Shown: piece after piece, positions 8,463 to 17,376 of the stretch
How positions within the stretch are numbered: position 1 is the stretch's first letter
Layout of the letters: each line of letters starts with the position of its first letter
Assembly: GCF_010119205.1 (NCBI RefSeq)
Contig: NZ_WRXM01000001.1
Location: forward strand, 868,001-932,000
Direction of reading: 5' to 3'
Length of the DNA stretch: 64,000 nucleotides
Source of the DNA: Haloarcula limicola
GTDB lineage: Archaea; Halobacteriota; Halobacteria; Halobacteriales; Haloarculaceae
Notes under the pieces: model-generated
What the model was told of the DNA's origin: nothing
Database searches by the model: none
What the model saw: only the letters and a program-made list of their open reading frames with translations
Made by a program: the position numbers and the translations under genes

Positions 8463-9050
8463 ATGTACGTACGGGACGCGAAAAACCGCGAAGAGGTCTG
8501 GCTACTGGACCACATCGAAGAGATGGGGCTCGACGACACAGCCTTCCGCTCCCGTGACTACGTGCTCGCCATCGACGAGCACACCCACGAGAAGGCCGGA
8601 TTCGGCCGTATCCGCATCCACAAGCCCGACGACGCCGACCCGGTCTGCGAGCTGACGAGCATCGGCGTCCTCCCGGAGTGGCGCGACCAGGGCGTCGGCG
8701 CGCACGTCATCGAACGACTGGTCGAGTACGCCGCCGACGAGGGGTTCGACGTGGTCTACTCCCTGACCGGCGCGGCCGACTACCTCGCGCAGTTCGGCTT
8801 CGAGCGCATCGAACCCGAGCAGTTGCCCGAGCGGTTACGGGAGCGCCTCGAAGCGAAGCGGGAGAACGTCCAACCCGACGCCGTGCCGCTCCGCCTCCAG
8901 CGCGACCGGTTCCGGATGCCCGACCGCTTCCGGGAGCGGTTCAAGAACGCCTCGGTCCACGAGGCGGAGGCCAACGAGCCCGAGGACTCGCCGGAGGACT
9001 TCGGCATCGATCCCGACGAGGCGACCTACAAGTACGACACCGGCGGCTAA
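8463..9050 (+). CDS. GNAT family N-acetyltransferase
   Basis: A 195-residue protein whose first 130 residues form a GNAT fold: the strand CELTSIGVLPEW is followed by the acetyl-CoA-binding loop RDQGVG (74-79) and an alpha helix. The loop near 110 (YLAQFGFERI) matches the final GNAT beta strands. The last 60 residues are a charged extension with Arg-rich helices. The substrate is unknown. The ATG at 8463 was chosen over the longer ORF because it follows the T-rich promoter-like segment near 8432. It ends in a four-base convergent overlap with the FKBP gene. Confidence 0.82.
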   Translation: MYVRDAKNREEVWLLDHIEEMGLDDTAFRSRDYVLAIDEHTHEKAGFGRIRIHKPDDADPVCELTSIGVLPEWRDQGVGAHVIERLVEYAADEGFDVVYSLTGAADYLAQFGFERIEPEQLPERLRERLEAKRENVQPDAVPLRLQRDRFRMPDRFRERFKNASVHEAEANEPEDSPEDFGIDPDEATYKYDTGG

Positions 9051-9526
9051 TCCTCCCTGACTTCGAGGACTTCCACGTCGAAGACCAGCGTCTTCCCGGC
9101 GAGTTCGTGGTTGAAGTCCACCTCGACGGCGTCGTCTCGAACGGCCGTCACGTCCCCGTGGAGGCCGTTCTCGGCCTCGACGTGGATGCCGACCTCGGCC
9201 GATCTCCCGACCATCGCCTCGAACGTCTCGGGGTCGTACTCCCTGACTTTCGTCTCGTTGGGTTCGCCGTAGGCTTTCTCCGGGGGGACCGTGACGGTCG
9301 CTTCCTCGCCTTCCTCCATCCCGACGAGCGCCTCGTCGAGCCCCTCGATGATGTCGCCCGCGCCGACGGTGAACGCGAGCGGCGCGTAGTCGTCGGGGTC
9401 GGTCCCCTGCGCGTCGAGCAGTCCCTCCTCGCGGGCCACGTCAGCGCGCGATGTATCGAAGACGCTCCCGTCCTCGAACCGACCGACGTACTCGATGGAG
9501 ACCCCGTCACCGGGTTCGATTGCCAT
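9047..9526 (-). CDS. FKBP-type peptidyl-prolyl cis-trans isomerase (SlyD-like)
   Basis: A 159-residue protein that should catalyse prolyl isomerisation and act as a folding chaperone. The FKBP half-barrel is visible at residues 1-45 (YVGRFEDGSVFDTS) and again after an inserted flap. Residues about 50-75 hold the FTVGAGDIIEGLDEALVGM segment, and residues 85-140 form the insert-in-flap chaperone domain of the archaeal SlyD type. No signal peptide, so cytoplasmic. It has no His-rich tail, unlike E. coli SlyD. The gene stands alone, convergent with the GNAT gene. Confidence 0.92.
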   Translation of the reverse strand: MAIEPGDGVSIEYVGRFEDGSVFDTSRADVAREEGLLDAQGTDPDDYAPLAFTVGAGDIIEGLDEALVGMEEGEEATVTVPPEKAYGEPNETKVREYDPETFEAMVGRSAEVGIHVEAENGLHGDVTAVRDDAVEVDFNHELAGKTLVFDVEVLEVRED

Positions 9527-9696
9527 GACAGGAGTTGGTGGGAGGAAGCGGAATAAACCTCGGGCTCTGGCCGCGACTGCGACGAGCCGGTCGTCGGCGC
9601 GGTCGGCCCGGGATAACTGCTAGTTGCGCCCCGCTTCATAACGTACATTGATTATATATACCGTCCGCTCTACTGACAGTATGGGAGTGCTAACAG

Positions 9697-10860
9697 ATGT
9701 CAATGGACGCCGTAGTATACAAAGGCGAACACGAAGTGGCGGTCGAAGAAGTGGACGAGCCGGAGATCGAACACCCGAACGACGTGATCATCGACATTAC
9801 GACGACGTGTATCTGTGGATCTGATCTCCACATGTACGAGGGGCGGACGGCCGCGGAGCCGGGGATCGTCTTCGGGCACGAGAACATGGGAATCGTCACG
9901 GAGGTCGGCGACGCCGTCTCCGACCTGGAGGAGGGCGACCGCGTCGTCGCCCCGTTCAACGTCGCCTGCGGGTTCTGCGAGAACTGCGAGGACGGGTACA
10001 CCGGATTCTGTACGAACGTGAACCCGGGCTTCGCCGGCGGTGCGTACGGCTACGTCGCGATGGGGCCCTATAAGGGCGGACAGGCGGAGCAGCTGCGCAT
10101 CCCCTACGCCGATTTCAACGCGCTGAAACTGCCGGAGGGCGACGAACACGAGGACTCCTTCGCGCTGCTCGCGGACATCTTCCCGACGGGTTGGCACGGC
10201 ACGGAACTCGCCAACCTCGAACCGGGCGACTCCGTGGCCATCTACGGGGCCGGCCCGGTCGGGCTGATGGCGGCCTACAGCGCGAAGATAAAGGGCGCGG
10301 CCGAGATCTACTCGGTCGACCGCGTCCCGAGTCGCCTCGAACTCGCGGAGGAACACTGCGACGCGACGGCCATCAACTTCGAGGAGGGCGACCCGGTCGA
10401 ACAGATTATGGACGAACACGGCGGCGAAGTGGACAAAGGCGTCGACGCCGTCGGCTATCAGGCCATCGACCCCGAGAAGGAGGCCGACGACGCCTACGAC
10501 CCGGCCCGCGAGAACCCCGCCGTCGTCCTCAACAATCTCATCCGCACGGTCAAACCGACGGGCGAACTCGGCATCCCGGGCCTGTACGTCCCGGAGGACC
10601 CCGGTGCGCCCGACGAGATGGCCGCGCAGGGCCGCCTCGGCATCGACTTCGGCCTGCTCTTCGAGAAGGGCCAGAAGCTCGGCACCGGCCAGTGTAACGT
10701 CAAGTCCTACAACCGGGAACTGCGCGACCTCATCATCGAGGGCCGTGCCGACCCCAGTTGGGTCGTCTCCCACCGCGTCGGCCTCGAAGAGGCCCCGGAG
10801 ATGTACGAGGCCTTCGACGACCGCGAAGAGGGCGTGACGAAGGTCCTGCTGGAGCCGTAA
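9697..10860 (+). CDS. Zinc-dependent alcohol dehydrogenase (formaldehyde-dehydrogenase-like)
   Basis: A 387-residue medium-chain dehydrogenase. Catalytic zinc ligands are C40, H61 and E62. The structural zinc lobe C91, C94, C97, C105 is complete. The NAD(P)-binding motif GAGPVG is at 184-189. The long insertion with a GxxxxxDAVGYQA segment and the tail resemble glutathione-independent formaldehyde dehydrogenases, which dismutate or oxidise formaldehyde and related aldehydes; other alcohols remain possible. The start could be ATG 9697 or 9703, two residues apart. A TATATATA stretch at about 9654-9661 provides a promoter. No operon partner is evident. Confidence 0.9.
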   Translation: MSMDAVVYKGEHEVAVEEVDEPEIEHPNDVIIDITTTCICGSDLHMYEGRTAAEPGIVFGHENMGIVTEVGDAVSDLEEGDRVVAPFNVACGFCENCEDGYTGFCTNVNPGFAGGAYGYVAMGPYKGGQAEQLRIPYADFNALKLPEGDEHEDSFALLADIFPTGWHGTELANLEPGDSVAIYGAGPVGLMAAYSAKIKGAAEIYSVDRVPSRLELAEEHCDATAINFEEGDPVEQIMDEHGGEVDKGVDAVGYQAIDPEKEADDAYDPARENPAVVLNNLIRTVKPTGELGIPGLYVPEDPGAPDEMAAQGRLGIDFGLLFEKGQKLGTGQCNVKSYNRELRDLIIEGRADPSWVVSHRVGLEEAPEMYEAFDDREEGVTKVLLEP

Positions 10861-10923
10861 CTCCCTCGAACCGAGATCATTTTTCCCGGTAACTATACGA
10901 GCGCCGAGCGGCAATGCGGAGGC

Positions 10924-11085
10924 ATGTGTCAGTACTGCAGTTACCAGTACCACGACGGGTGGACCCAACTGCTGGCGTACGACGACGTCTACCAGACCGC
11001 CGTCGGCGGCGACGGATCCGACTCGACGTACGGCTTCCACGAATCGTGGGACGAACTCCGCGAAGACGTGGGCTACGAGGTCTGA
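10924..11085 (+). CDS. Small CxxC protein of unknown function
   Basis: A 53-residue acidic protein starting MCQYC, that is, with C2-x2-C5 at its extreme N-terminus, followed by aromatic-rich sequence (YQYHDGW) and an acidic helix. I do not recognise a family. It lies one base short of the convergent CobW-type GTPase stop. The CxxC and nearby His could bind metal or form a disulphide, but a second metal-binding pair is absent, so zinc binding would need dimerisation. Codon use and the exact fit between neighbours support it as a real gene. Confidence 0.55.
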   Translation: MCQYCSYQYHDGWTQLLAYDDVYQTAVGGDGSDSTYGFHESWDELREDVGYEV

Positions 11086-11086
11086 G

Positions 11087-12247
11087 TCACCCCTCGCGCG
11101 GGAACGGGTCGCCCGCTGCCGCCCCTTCTCCCTCCGCTCCCGCCGCCCGCTCCGCGTCGGTCGCGAGACAGTCGTCGAGTTCCGAGGCGATACCCTCCTC
11201 GTCCATCTCGCGGCCGATGAAGACGAGCCGGGTCGCCGGGTCGTCCTCGCCCCACTCCCCGATGGGACCGGCTTGCACGGCCGGCCCCGCCTGACTCACG
11301 CCGAGTACCGTCTCCGGCCTGCTCGCCACCCACGCGAACCCCTTCGCCCGGACGACGGAGCCGTCCCAGTCGTCGAGCCGCGCGTCGAACCGCTCTGAGT
11401 GGAAGGGTCGCTCGCGGCGGTAGACGAACGACTCGACGCCGTGGGCCGCCGCGGCCGACTGCTCGCCGTGGTCGTGACCGCGGTCGTGGCTCTCGTGACC
11501 TGATTCGTCGTGTCCCTCCGCGCGTCCGTCCTCCGCGAGCGTTCGTTTCCAGCCCTGTTCGCGCCGCGCGGACTCGAAGTCGAACAGCCCGGTGCCGAGC
11601 ACCGCGCTCGGGTCGACCTCGCTGTAGGTCGTCCGGTACAGCGTCGCCCGCGGCTGGAGTTCGCGGATCGCCGCCTCGACGGCGTCGAGTTCCTCGTCGG
11701 GGACCATGTCGCACTTGTTCAACAGGAGCACGTCGCAGAACTCTATCTGGTCGACCAGTACCTCGGTCAGGGGTCGCTCCGGGTCTGGCGCGGCGTCGGG
11801 CAGCGACTCGTCGGCATCGAAGGCCTTCCAGAAGCCGTAGGCGTCGACCACGGAGACGGTCGTGTCGAGTCGGAACTTATCGGGGAGGGTCGCGTCGTCC
11901 GTGCCGACGCTCAGCGTCCGCGCGATGGGGAGCGGTTCGCTGATTCCCGACGCCTCGACGACGAGGTAGTCGAAGGAGCGCTCCTCGGCCAGCCGCGTGA
12001 CTTCGGTGACCAAGTCGTCCTGCAGGCGACAGCAGATACAGCCGTTCGAGAGATCGACGATGCCCTCCTCGGTCTCCTCGGCCAGCAACTCCGCGTCCAC
12101 GTTGACCTCGCCCATGTCGTTGACGACGACGGCGATGCGCCTGTCGCCGGGATTCGAGAGGAGCCGGTTGACGAGCGTCGTCTTGCCCGCGCCGAGCGGC
12201 CCGCTGACGACCGTGATCGGTACCGAGTCCGTCGGGTCAGTTGCCAT
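11087..12247 (-). CDS. CobW/COG0523 family GTPase (putative metallochaperone)
   Basis: A 386-residue G3E GTPase. The Walker A motif GPLGAGKTT is at 16-24, the family metal-binding motif C70-I-C72-C73 follows, and the guanine-specificity segment is LLLNKCD. A His-rich linker (HDESGHESHDRGHDHG) separates the GTPase from the C-terminal CobW domain. Such proteins insert or deliver zinc, or occasionally cobalt/iron, to client enzymes with GTP hydrolysis. The His-rich linker favours zinc, as inference. The ATG at 12247 is preferred because the longer ORF only adds a hydrophobic ten-residue start. The gene is divergent from the mutase gene. Confidence 0.9.
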   Translation of the reverse strand: MATDPTDSVPITVVSGPLGAGKTTLVNRLLSNPGDRRIAVVVNDMGEVNVDAELLAEETEEGIVDLSNGCICCRLQDDLVTEVTRLAEERSFDYLVVEASGISEPLPIARTLSVGTDDATLPDKFRLDTTVSVVDAYGFWKAFDADESLPDAAPDPERPLTEVLVDQIEFCDVLLLNKCDMVPDEELDAVEAAIRELQPRATLYRTTYSEVDPSAVLGTGLFDFESARREQGWKRTLAEDGRAEGHDESGHESHDRGHDHGEQSAAAAHGVESFVYRRERPFHSERFDARLDDWDGSVVRAKGFAWVASRPETVLGVSQAGPAVQAGPIGEWGEDDPATRLVFIGREMDEEGIASELDDCLATDAERAAGAEGEGAAAGDPFPREG

Positions 12248-12360
12248 GATGTTCGGTAGCACGAATCGAGGGGTCATGAACCCTCGGCCGGCCCATTAAT
12301 TCATGAACAATCGGGAAGGATTCGGGAACGCTTAAGCCGCCGCCGGTCCACGTCCCGGGC

Positions 12361-14043
12361 ATGTTCGACCCCGACGAGCTGGACGAGATCCGCGAGGCGA
12401 AAGCCGAGTGGGAGGAGGAGGCGGTCCAGCCGACCGTCGACCGCTTCGGCGAGCGCAAGGAGACGTTCACGACGGATACCGCGGGGCACGAGGTAGACCG
12501 GCTGTACACGCCCGCCGACGTGGCCGACCTCGACTACGAGGAGGATCTCGGCTTCCCGGGAGAGGACCCATATACCCGCGGCGTCTATCCGACTGGGTAT
12601 CGGGGCCGCCTGTGGACGATGCGTCAGTACGCCGGGATGGGCACCGCCGCCGAGACCAACGAGCGCTATCACTACCTGCTGGAGCAGGGCCAGACCGGGC
12701 TCTCGATGGCGTTCGACCTGCCGACCCAGATGGGGTACGACTCCGACGCGGCGATGGCTGCGGGCGAGGTCGGCAAAACCGGCGTCGCCATCGACTCGCT
12801 CGACGACATGGAGACCGTCTTCGACGGCATCCCCTTAGACGAGGTCTCGACCTCGATGACCATCAACGCGCCCGCGAGCGTCCTGCTGGCGATGTACATC
12901 GCCGTCGGCGACCGGCAGGGCGTCGACCGCGAGGAGCTGCGCGGGACCATCCAGAACGACGTGCTCAAGGAGTACATCGCCCGCAACACGTTCATCTACC
13001 CGCCGGAGCCGTCGATGCGGCTCATCACCGACATCTTCGAGTTCTGCGCGGCGGAGGTGCCGAACTTCAACACCATCTCCATCTCGGGCTATCACATCCG
13101 CGAGGCCGGCTCGACCGCTGCCCAGGAGATCGCGTTCACGCTCGGCGACGGCATCGAGTACGTCGAGGCCGCCATCGACGCCGGACTCGACGTGGACGAG
13201 TTCGCCCCCCAGCTCTCCTTTTTCTTCGCCTCCTACAACAACATCTTGGAGGAGGTGGCGAAGTTCCGCGCCGCACGCCGCCTCTGGGCGAAGATCATGG
13301 AGGAGCGCTTCGACGCCGAGAACCCCAAGTCGAAGCAGCTGAAGTTCCACACCCAGACCGCCGGGTCGACGCTGACCGCCCAGCAGATAGAGAACAACGT
13401 CGTCCGCGTCGCCTATCAGGCGCTTGCGGCGGTGCTCGGCGGCACGCAGAGCCTGCACACCAACGGGAAGGACGAGGCCATCGGCCTGCCGACCGAGGAG
13501 TCCGTTCGGACGGCGCTGCGGACCCAGCAGATCCTAGCCCACGAGTCGGGCGCGGCCGACACCATCGACCCGCTGGCCGGGAGCTACTACGTCGAGTCGC
13601 TGACCGACGAACTCGAGGCGGACGCCCGCGAACTCATCGGAGAGGTCGACGAGCGCGGCGGGATGCGACAGGCCATCGAGGACCAGTGGGTCCAGCGCCA
13701 GATTCAAGACGTCGCCTTCGAGCGCCAGCAGGAACAGGAGGACGGCGAGCGGATCATCGTCGGCGTCAACGAGTTCGAGGTCGAGGAGGAGGGCGAACAG
13801 GACATCGAGGAGGTGGACGAGGCCCTCGAAGAGACCCAGAAGGAGAACGTCGCGGCCGTTCGCGACGACCGGGACGAGGCGGCCGTCGAGGACGCGCTCG
13901 ACTCCCTCCGGACGGCCGCCGAGGGCGAGGAGAACCTGATGCCCTATATCATCGACGCGGTGAAGACCTACGCGACGACCGGCGAGATCTGCGACGTGCT
14001 CCGGGACGTGTTCGGCGAGTACCAGCCCGGGTCGTCGCTGTAG
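12361..14043 (+). CDS. Methylmalonyl-CoA mutase, large (catalytic) subunit
   Basis: A 560-residue protein with the substrate-binding TIM barrel of B12-dependent acyl-CoA mutases; it would isomerise (R)-methylmalonyl-CoA to succinyl-CoA. The conserved [17 protein letters not shown] segment, the [12 protein letters not shown] block and [16 protein letters not shown] are all present. The B12-binding domain is absent and is supplied by the separate small subunit encoded at 58356, about 44 kb away. The C-terminal 80 residues form an acidic helical linker. It stands alone here, just downstream of a divergent CobW GTPase. Confidence 0.95.
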   Translation: MFDPDELDEIREAKAEWEEEAVQPTVDRFGERKETFTTDTAGHEVDRLYTPADVADLDYEEDLGFPGEDPYTRGVYPTGYRGRLWTMRQYAGMGTAAETNERYHYLLEQGQTGLSMAFDLPTQMGYDSDAAMAAGEVGKTGVAIDSLDDMETVFDGIPLDEVSTSMTINAPASVLLAMYIAVGDRQGVDREELRGTIQNDVLKEYIARNTFIYPPEPSMRLITDIFEFCAAEVPNFNTISISGYHIREAGSTAAQEIAFTLGDGIEYVEAAIDAGLDVDEFAPQLSFFFASYNNILEEVAKFRAARRLWAKIMEERFDAENPKSKQLKFHTQTAGSTLTAQQIENNVVRVAYQALAAVLGGTQSLHTNGKDEAIGLPTEESVRTALRTQQILAHESGAADTIDPLAGSYYVESLTDELEADARELIGEVDERGGMRQAIEDQWVQRQIQDVAFERQQEQEDGERIIVGVNEFEVEEEGEQDIEEVDEALEETQKENVAAVRDDRDEAAVEDALDSLRTAAEGEENLMPYIIDAVKTYATTGEICDVLRDVFGEYQPGSSL

Positions 14044-14162
14044 GCTTTCGAATCCAAGGTTCGGCTCGGTTCTCGGTTCGTTCTGCCAACAGGAACGGCA
14101 TTGAACGGGGAGCGCGTACGTTCACGTATGCCACGGAACTGCCACGAGAGAGGTGACCGACC

Positions 14163-14555
14163 GTGAGCGCGACGCGGAACGACGGCCGACTCGTCGCGCT
14201 GATTCTCCTCGCCCTCGGCGCGCTCGTCGTCCTGCCGGCCCTCCTGATGGGGTTCGGGATGCTCGGCGGCGGCATGATGTGGGGGAGCGGAATGTGGGGC
14301 GGTAGCGGCATGTGGGGCGGCGGGATGTGGGGCGGTAGCGGGACCGCGCCCGGCTGGATCTGGCTCGTCGGTCTCCTCGCACAGCTGCTGTTCCTCGCGG
14401 CGGTCGTCGGCGTGGGCTACCTCCTCTACCGGGCGCTCGTCGGCGGGGACCGGGCCGACCCGGCGCTGGCCGAACTCCGGCAGGCGTACGCCCGCGGCGA
14501 CCTCAGCGACGAGGAGTACGAGCGGCGGCGCGAACGGTTGCGCGAGGAGGAGTAG
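14163..14555 (+). CDS. Membrane protein with Met/Gly-rich repeats and SHOCT domain
   Basis: A 130-residue protein. A first membrane segment (residues about 10-28) is followed by a repeated GMWGG(S) stretch (residues about 30-60), then a second membrane segment (65-90), and a C-terminal SHOCT motif (LRQAYARGDLSDEEYERRRERL), a short domain found at the end of many small membrane proteins. Met-rich repeats between two helices might bind soft metals such as copper, but this is inference. The start is GTG 14163; an upstream ATG is out of frame. Its stop abuts the stop of the convergent TauE-family gene. Confidence 0.75.
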   Translation: MSATRNDGRLVALILLALGALVVLPALLMGFGMLGGGMMWGSGMWGGSGMWGGGMWGGSGTAPGWIWLVGLLAQLLFLAAVVGVGYLLYRALVGGDRADPALAELRQAYARGDLSDEEYERRRERLREEE

Positions 14556-15341
14556 TCACAGCGCGAGGTACGGCCCGACGAGCAACAGGACGCCGCCGAG
14601 CGCGACCTTCAGGCGGTTCGGGTCGACGAGGTGGGCGACGCGCCAGCCGACGAGGACGCCCGCGACGAGCGGGAGGCCGACGACGCCCGCCAGCGCGAGC
14701 GAGATCGTCCCCTGTGCGAGGTAGCCCAGCGAGGCGAACGCCGCGATAAAGATGGACTGGACCTGCGCGACGGCGATGGCGTACAGCATCGGTACGCCGA
14801 CGAGGACGAGCGCGGGGACGGCCAGCACCGGGCCACCGACGCCGAGCAGGCCGCTGAACCCGCCGAGGACGAACCCGAGCGCGCCGAGCGCGAGTTTCCC
14901 CGACGCGGTCGTCTGATCGAACGTCGCAAGCGGCATGAAGCCGCGCCGCTCGCGGTAGAGGATGACGCCGCCGACGCCGCTCGCCAGACCGCCCAGCAGC
15001 AGGCCGAACATCCCGCGGGAGACGAACGCGTTCAGTCCGGCCCCGGCCAGCGCGCCGGCGACGCTGCTGACGCTCAAGACGACGGTCAGCGTCCGCGTCT
15101 CGCCGGTGGCGAGCTCGCCCGAGCGCACGTACGCGGCGGTGGCGACCAGCCCGGTCGCCACGAACGTCGCCTGCGCGGTGCCGGCGATGGTGCCCGGCGA
15201 CAGGGGCGTCAGCGCGTACAGCGCGATGGTCAGGAAGATACCGCCGGGACCGATGGTCGTGATGCCGATGCCGGCGAAGAAGGCAATCGCGACTAAGAGT
15301 GCGACGAGCGCCGGCCCGACCGGGAGAGCGAAATCGAGCAC
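14556..15341 (-). CDS. Sulfite exporter TauE/SafE family membrane protein
   Basis: A 261-residue polytopic protein with about eight hydrophobic segments in two homologous halves. The GIGITTIGPGGIFLT segment in the first half and GFSGLLGVGGPVLAVPALVLVGVPM in the second are the family glycine-rich motifs. Members export sulfite, sulfoacetate or other organic anions. A sulfite-oxidase-type Mo enzyme is encoded a few kilobases away (19159-20421), which would fit a sulfite link, but the two are not in one operon. The start ATG at 15341 precedes the first helix directly. Confidence 0.88.
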   Translation of the reverse strand: MLDFALPVGPALVALLVAIAFFAGIGITTIGPGGIFLTIALYALTPLSPGTIAGTAQATFVATGLVATAAYVRSGELATGETRTLTVVLSVSSVAGALAGAGLNAFVSRGMFGLLLGGLASGVGGVILYRERRGFMPLATFDQTTASGKLALGALGFVLGGFSGLLGVGGPVLAVPALVLVGVPMLYAIAVAQVQSIFIAAFASLGYLAQGTISLALAGVVGLPLVAGVLVGWRVAHLVDPNRLKVALGGVLLLVGPYLAL

Positions 15342-15448
15342 GGCGGAACTCGGCCACTACCGCACATAAATTTACGGGACGAAAAATCAGCGCTGCGAAC
15401 TGGCGTCCGCGAGCGAAAGCGGAGAGCGGTCGGACCGCGACCGCGGCC

Positions 15449-16690
15449 TCAGAGCCAACCGATGATCTGGTTGTAGAGGCCCTCGGCCGTCATCGCCGCG
15501 AGGACGAACATCAGGCCGACGATGATAGCGAAGCCGGCGCGCATCCACAGCGGGTGGTCGAAGAACTTCCGGTTCGCCATGTACAGCGCGAGCGCCGTGA
15601 TGGGAAGGCCGATGAGCCCGTTGACCGCGGGCATCGTGATTCCCAGTTCCACCGGCGTAATCGCGGTGTACTCCAGCAGCAGGATGGCGAAGGCGACAGA
15701 CATCACGACCAGCACCTCGACGGTCCGTCGGAACCGCTTGTCGCCGAACTTCGTGTCGTTGCCCCACGCCTGCGGGACCATGAATCCGGAACCGAACAGC
15801 GTCCCCGTCGCCGAGGAGAACGACGCGAGGAACACCGCGGTAACGAACACCGGGAGCGCCCACGGACCGACCGCGTTGACCAGCGGCTCCGCGGGACTGG
15901 TAAGCGTCGGCGTGTGCGGGTCGAGCGTCAGCGCCGAGACGGCGATGACGGACATGCTCAGCAGGACGACGAACGCGATGCCGACGAAGTTGTCCTTGCG
16001 GTAGTAGGACATGTCCGTCCAACCCTTCTCGGGCCCCATCGACGACTGGATGAAGAAGTTGGGGTAGTAGACGGTGGTCCCGAACAGCCCGACGACCGTC
16101 GCCAGATAGCCGAGGTCGGTCGTGAGCATCGGGATGAGCCCCGAAGTGACCTTCCCGATAGGGAGGTCGAGTCCGAGCATCAGGACGATGTAGATGGTGA
16201 AGACCGTCAGGATGAGGACGGCGATGGCCGCTTCGACGCGTTCGTAGAGACGCATCTCCACGAGCGCGATGCCGACCCCCGCAGTCAGGATGATGCCGAG
16301 ATAGATGTTATCGAGCGGCGTCAACCAGGCGAGGGCCGCACCACCGACGGCGAAGTTCGATATCGCCCAGAAGTGCATGATGAAGGCGATGAGTACGGAC
16401 AGCGCCTTCCCGCCGGTCGTACCGATCGTCTCCCTGATGTACTTCATCAGGGGTTCGTCGATCGTGGCGAGTCGCCCCGACATCTCTCGCATGCCGAGGT
16501 CGACCAAGAGCGCCAGCGGCATGGTCCACAGAAGCGTGAAACCGAATTGCGCCCCCGTGTTCGAAAGGATATACACTGACCCCGCACCGAATACGTTCGC
16601 AGAAAACAGCAGTCCGAGCCCGTACGCCTTGATGAATTTCCGTGGCCCCTCCAGCGGAAGCCACGAACTCACTTCGTATTGCGAACTCAT
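15449..16690 (-). CDS. Nramp-like membrane transporter with replaced metal-binding motifs
   Basis: A 413-residue protein with about eleven membrane segments and an overall Nramp (SLC11) fold pattern: a first helix followed by a GxxFGFTLLW segment and a sixth helix with a PNFF segment. The canonical DPGN of helix 1 corresponds here to GAGS, and the MPHN of helix 6 to YYPN. So the Asp, Asn and Met that bind Mn or Fe in known Nramps are all replaced. The transported substrate is therefore unlikely to be a typical Nramp metal ion. The UspA gene just upstream on the same strand may be co-transcribed. Confidence 0.75.
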   Translation of the reverse strand: MSSQYEVSSWLPLEGPRKFIKAYGLGLLFSANVFGAGSVYILSNTGAQFGFTLLWTMPLALLVDLGMREMSGRLATIDEPLMKYIRETIGTTGGKALSVLIAFIMHFWAISNFAVGGAALAWLTPLDNIYLGIILTAGVGIALVEMRLYERVEAAIAVLILTVFTIYIVLMLGLDLPIGKVTSGLIPMLTTDLGYLATVVGLFGTTVYYPNFFIQSSMGPEKGWTDMSYYRKDNFVGIAFVVLLSMSVIAVSALTLDPHTPTLTSPAEPLVNAVGPWALPVFVTAVFLASFSSATGTLFGSGFMVPQAWGNDTKFGDKRFRRTVEVLVVMSVAFAILLLEYTAITPVELGITMPAVNGLIGLPITALALYMANRKFFDHPLWMRAGFAIIVGLMFVLAAMTAEGLYNQIIGWL

Positions 16691-16859
16691 CTATGCGACC
16701 TCCCCTCACGCGGATTTGCTTGAATCATCTAACGCTATCTTCACCATTGGTGATGTATCCTCAAGGGGAGACTGCTTGCATTGTCAGAGAGCGTTTCAGT
16801 CCCGCCTCTATCGCTTCCGCGCCTGGAGAATACGTATCAGCAGTACGACCACTGTATCG

Positions 16860-17264
16860 CTACGAGACGATGCGAACGGGGACAGACGCGTTCTCGGCCA
16901 CCGACTCGGAGACGCTTCCGAACAGCAGTCGCGACAGCTTCGAACGGTCGTCCGTCCCCACGACGATAGCGTCGATATCGTGCTCCTCGGCGTACTCGAC
17001 GATCTCCGGGGCCGGGAGGCCGGGCTCGACGACCGCCTCGACGCGCTCTGACGTCACGTCCGGTTCGGGTCGAGTCAGGAGCCCGTCCGTCGCGTCGGCG
17101 TTCGTATCCAGCGGGGCGTCCGAGCGGGCGACCCCCTCCTCGGAGACCGGTTCGACGACCCTGAGTAGGACCACCGTCGCCTCGGGATACAGTTCCAGCG
17201 CGCGCTCGACGCCTCGGTTCGCGCAGGGCGACCCGTCGAAGGGAACGAGGATACGATCGGCCAT
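16860..17264 (-). CDS. Universal stress protein A family protein
   Basis: A 134-residue single-domain UspA protein. The N-terminal strand ILVPFDGSPCANRG and the C-terminal ATP-binding signature GTDDRS-(9 residues)-GSVSE with G-2x-G-9x-G(S/T) form are visible, although the second Gly of the motif is an Asp/Arg region, so ATP binding is uncertain. Such proteins often sit beside transporters and can bind nucleotide to modulate them. The Nramp-like gene lies 169 bases downstream on the same strand. The ATG at 17264 is the obvious start. Confidence 0.9.
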   Translation of the reverse strand: MADRILVPFDGSPCANRGVERALELYPEATVVLLRVVEPVSEEGVARSDAPLDTNADATDGLLTRPEPDVTSERVEAVVEPGLPAPEIVEYAEEHDIDAIVVGTDDRSKLSRLLFGSVSESVAENASVPVRIVS

Positions 17265-17376
17265 ACGTGCTATACGGTCTCACGATACGTTAACCCCGTA
17301 GCTTGCAAGTCGTGCTCGCTGTGGCATTTGAAGGCCACAACCCTTTCCCGTCCGCCCGACTAGCACGCATATTACG

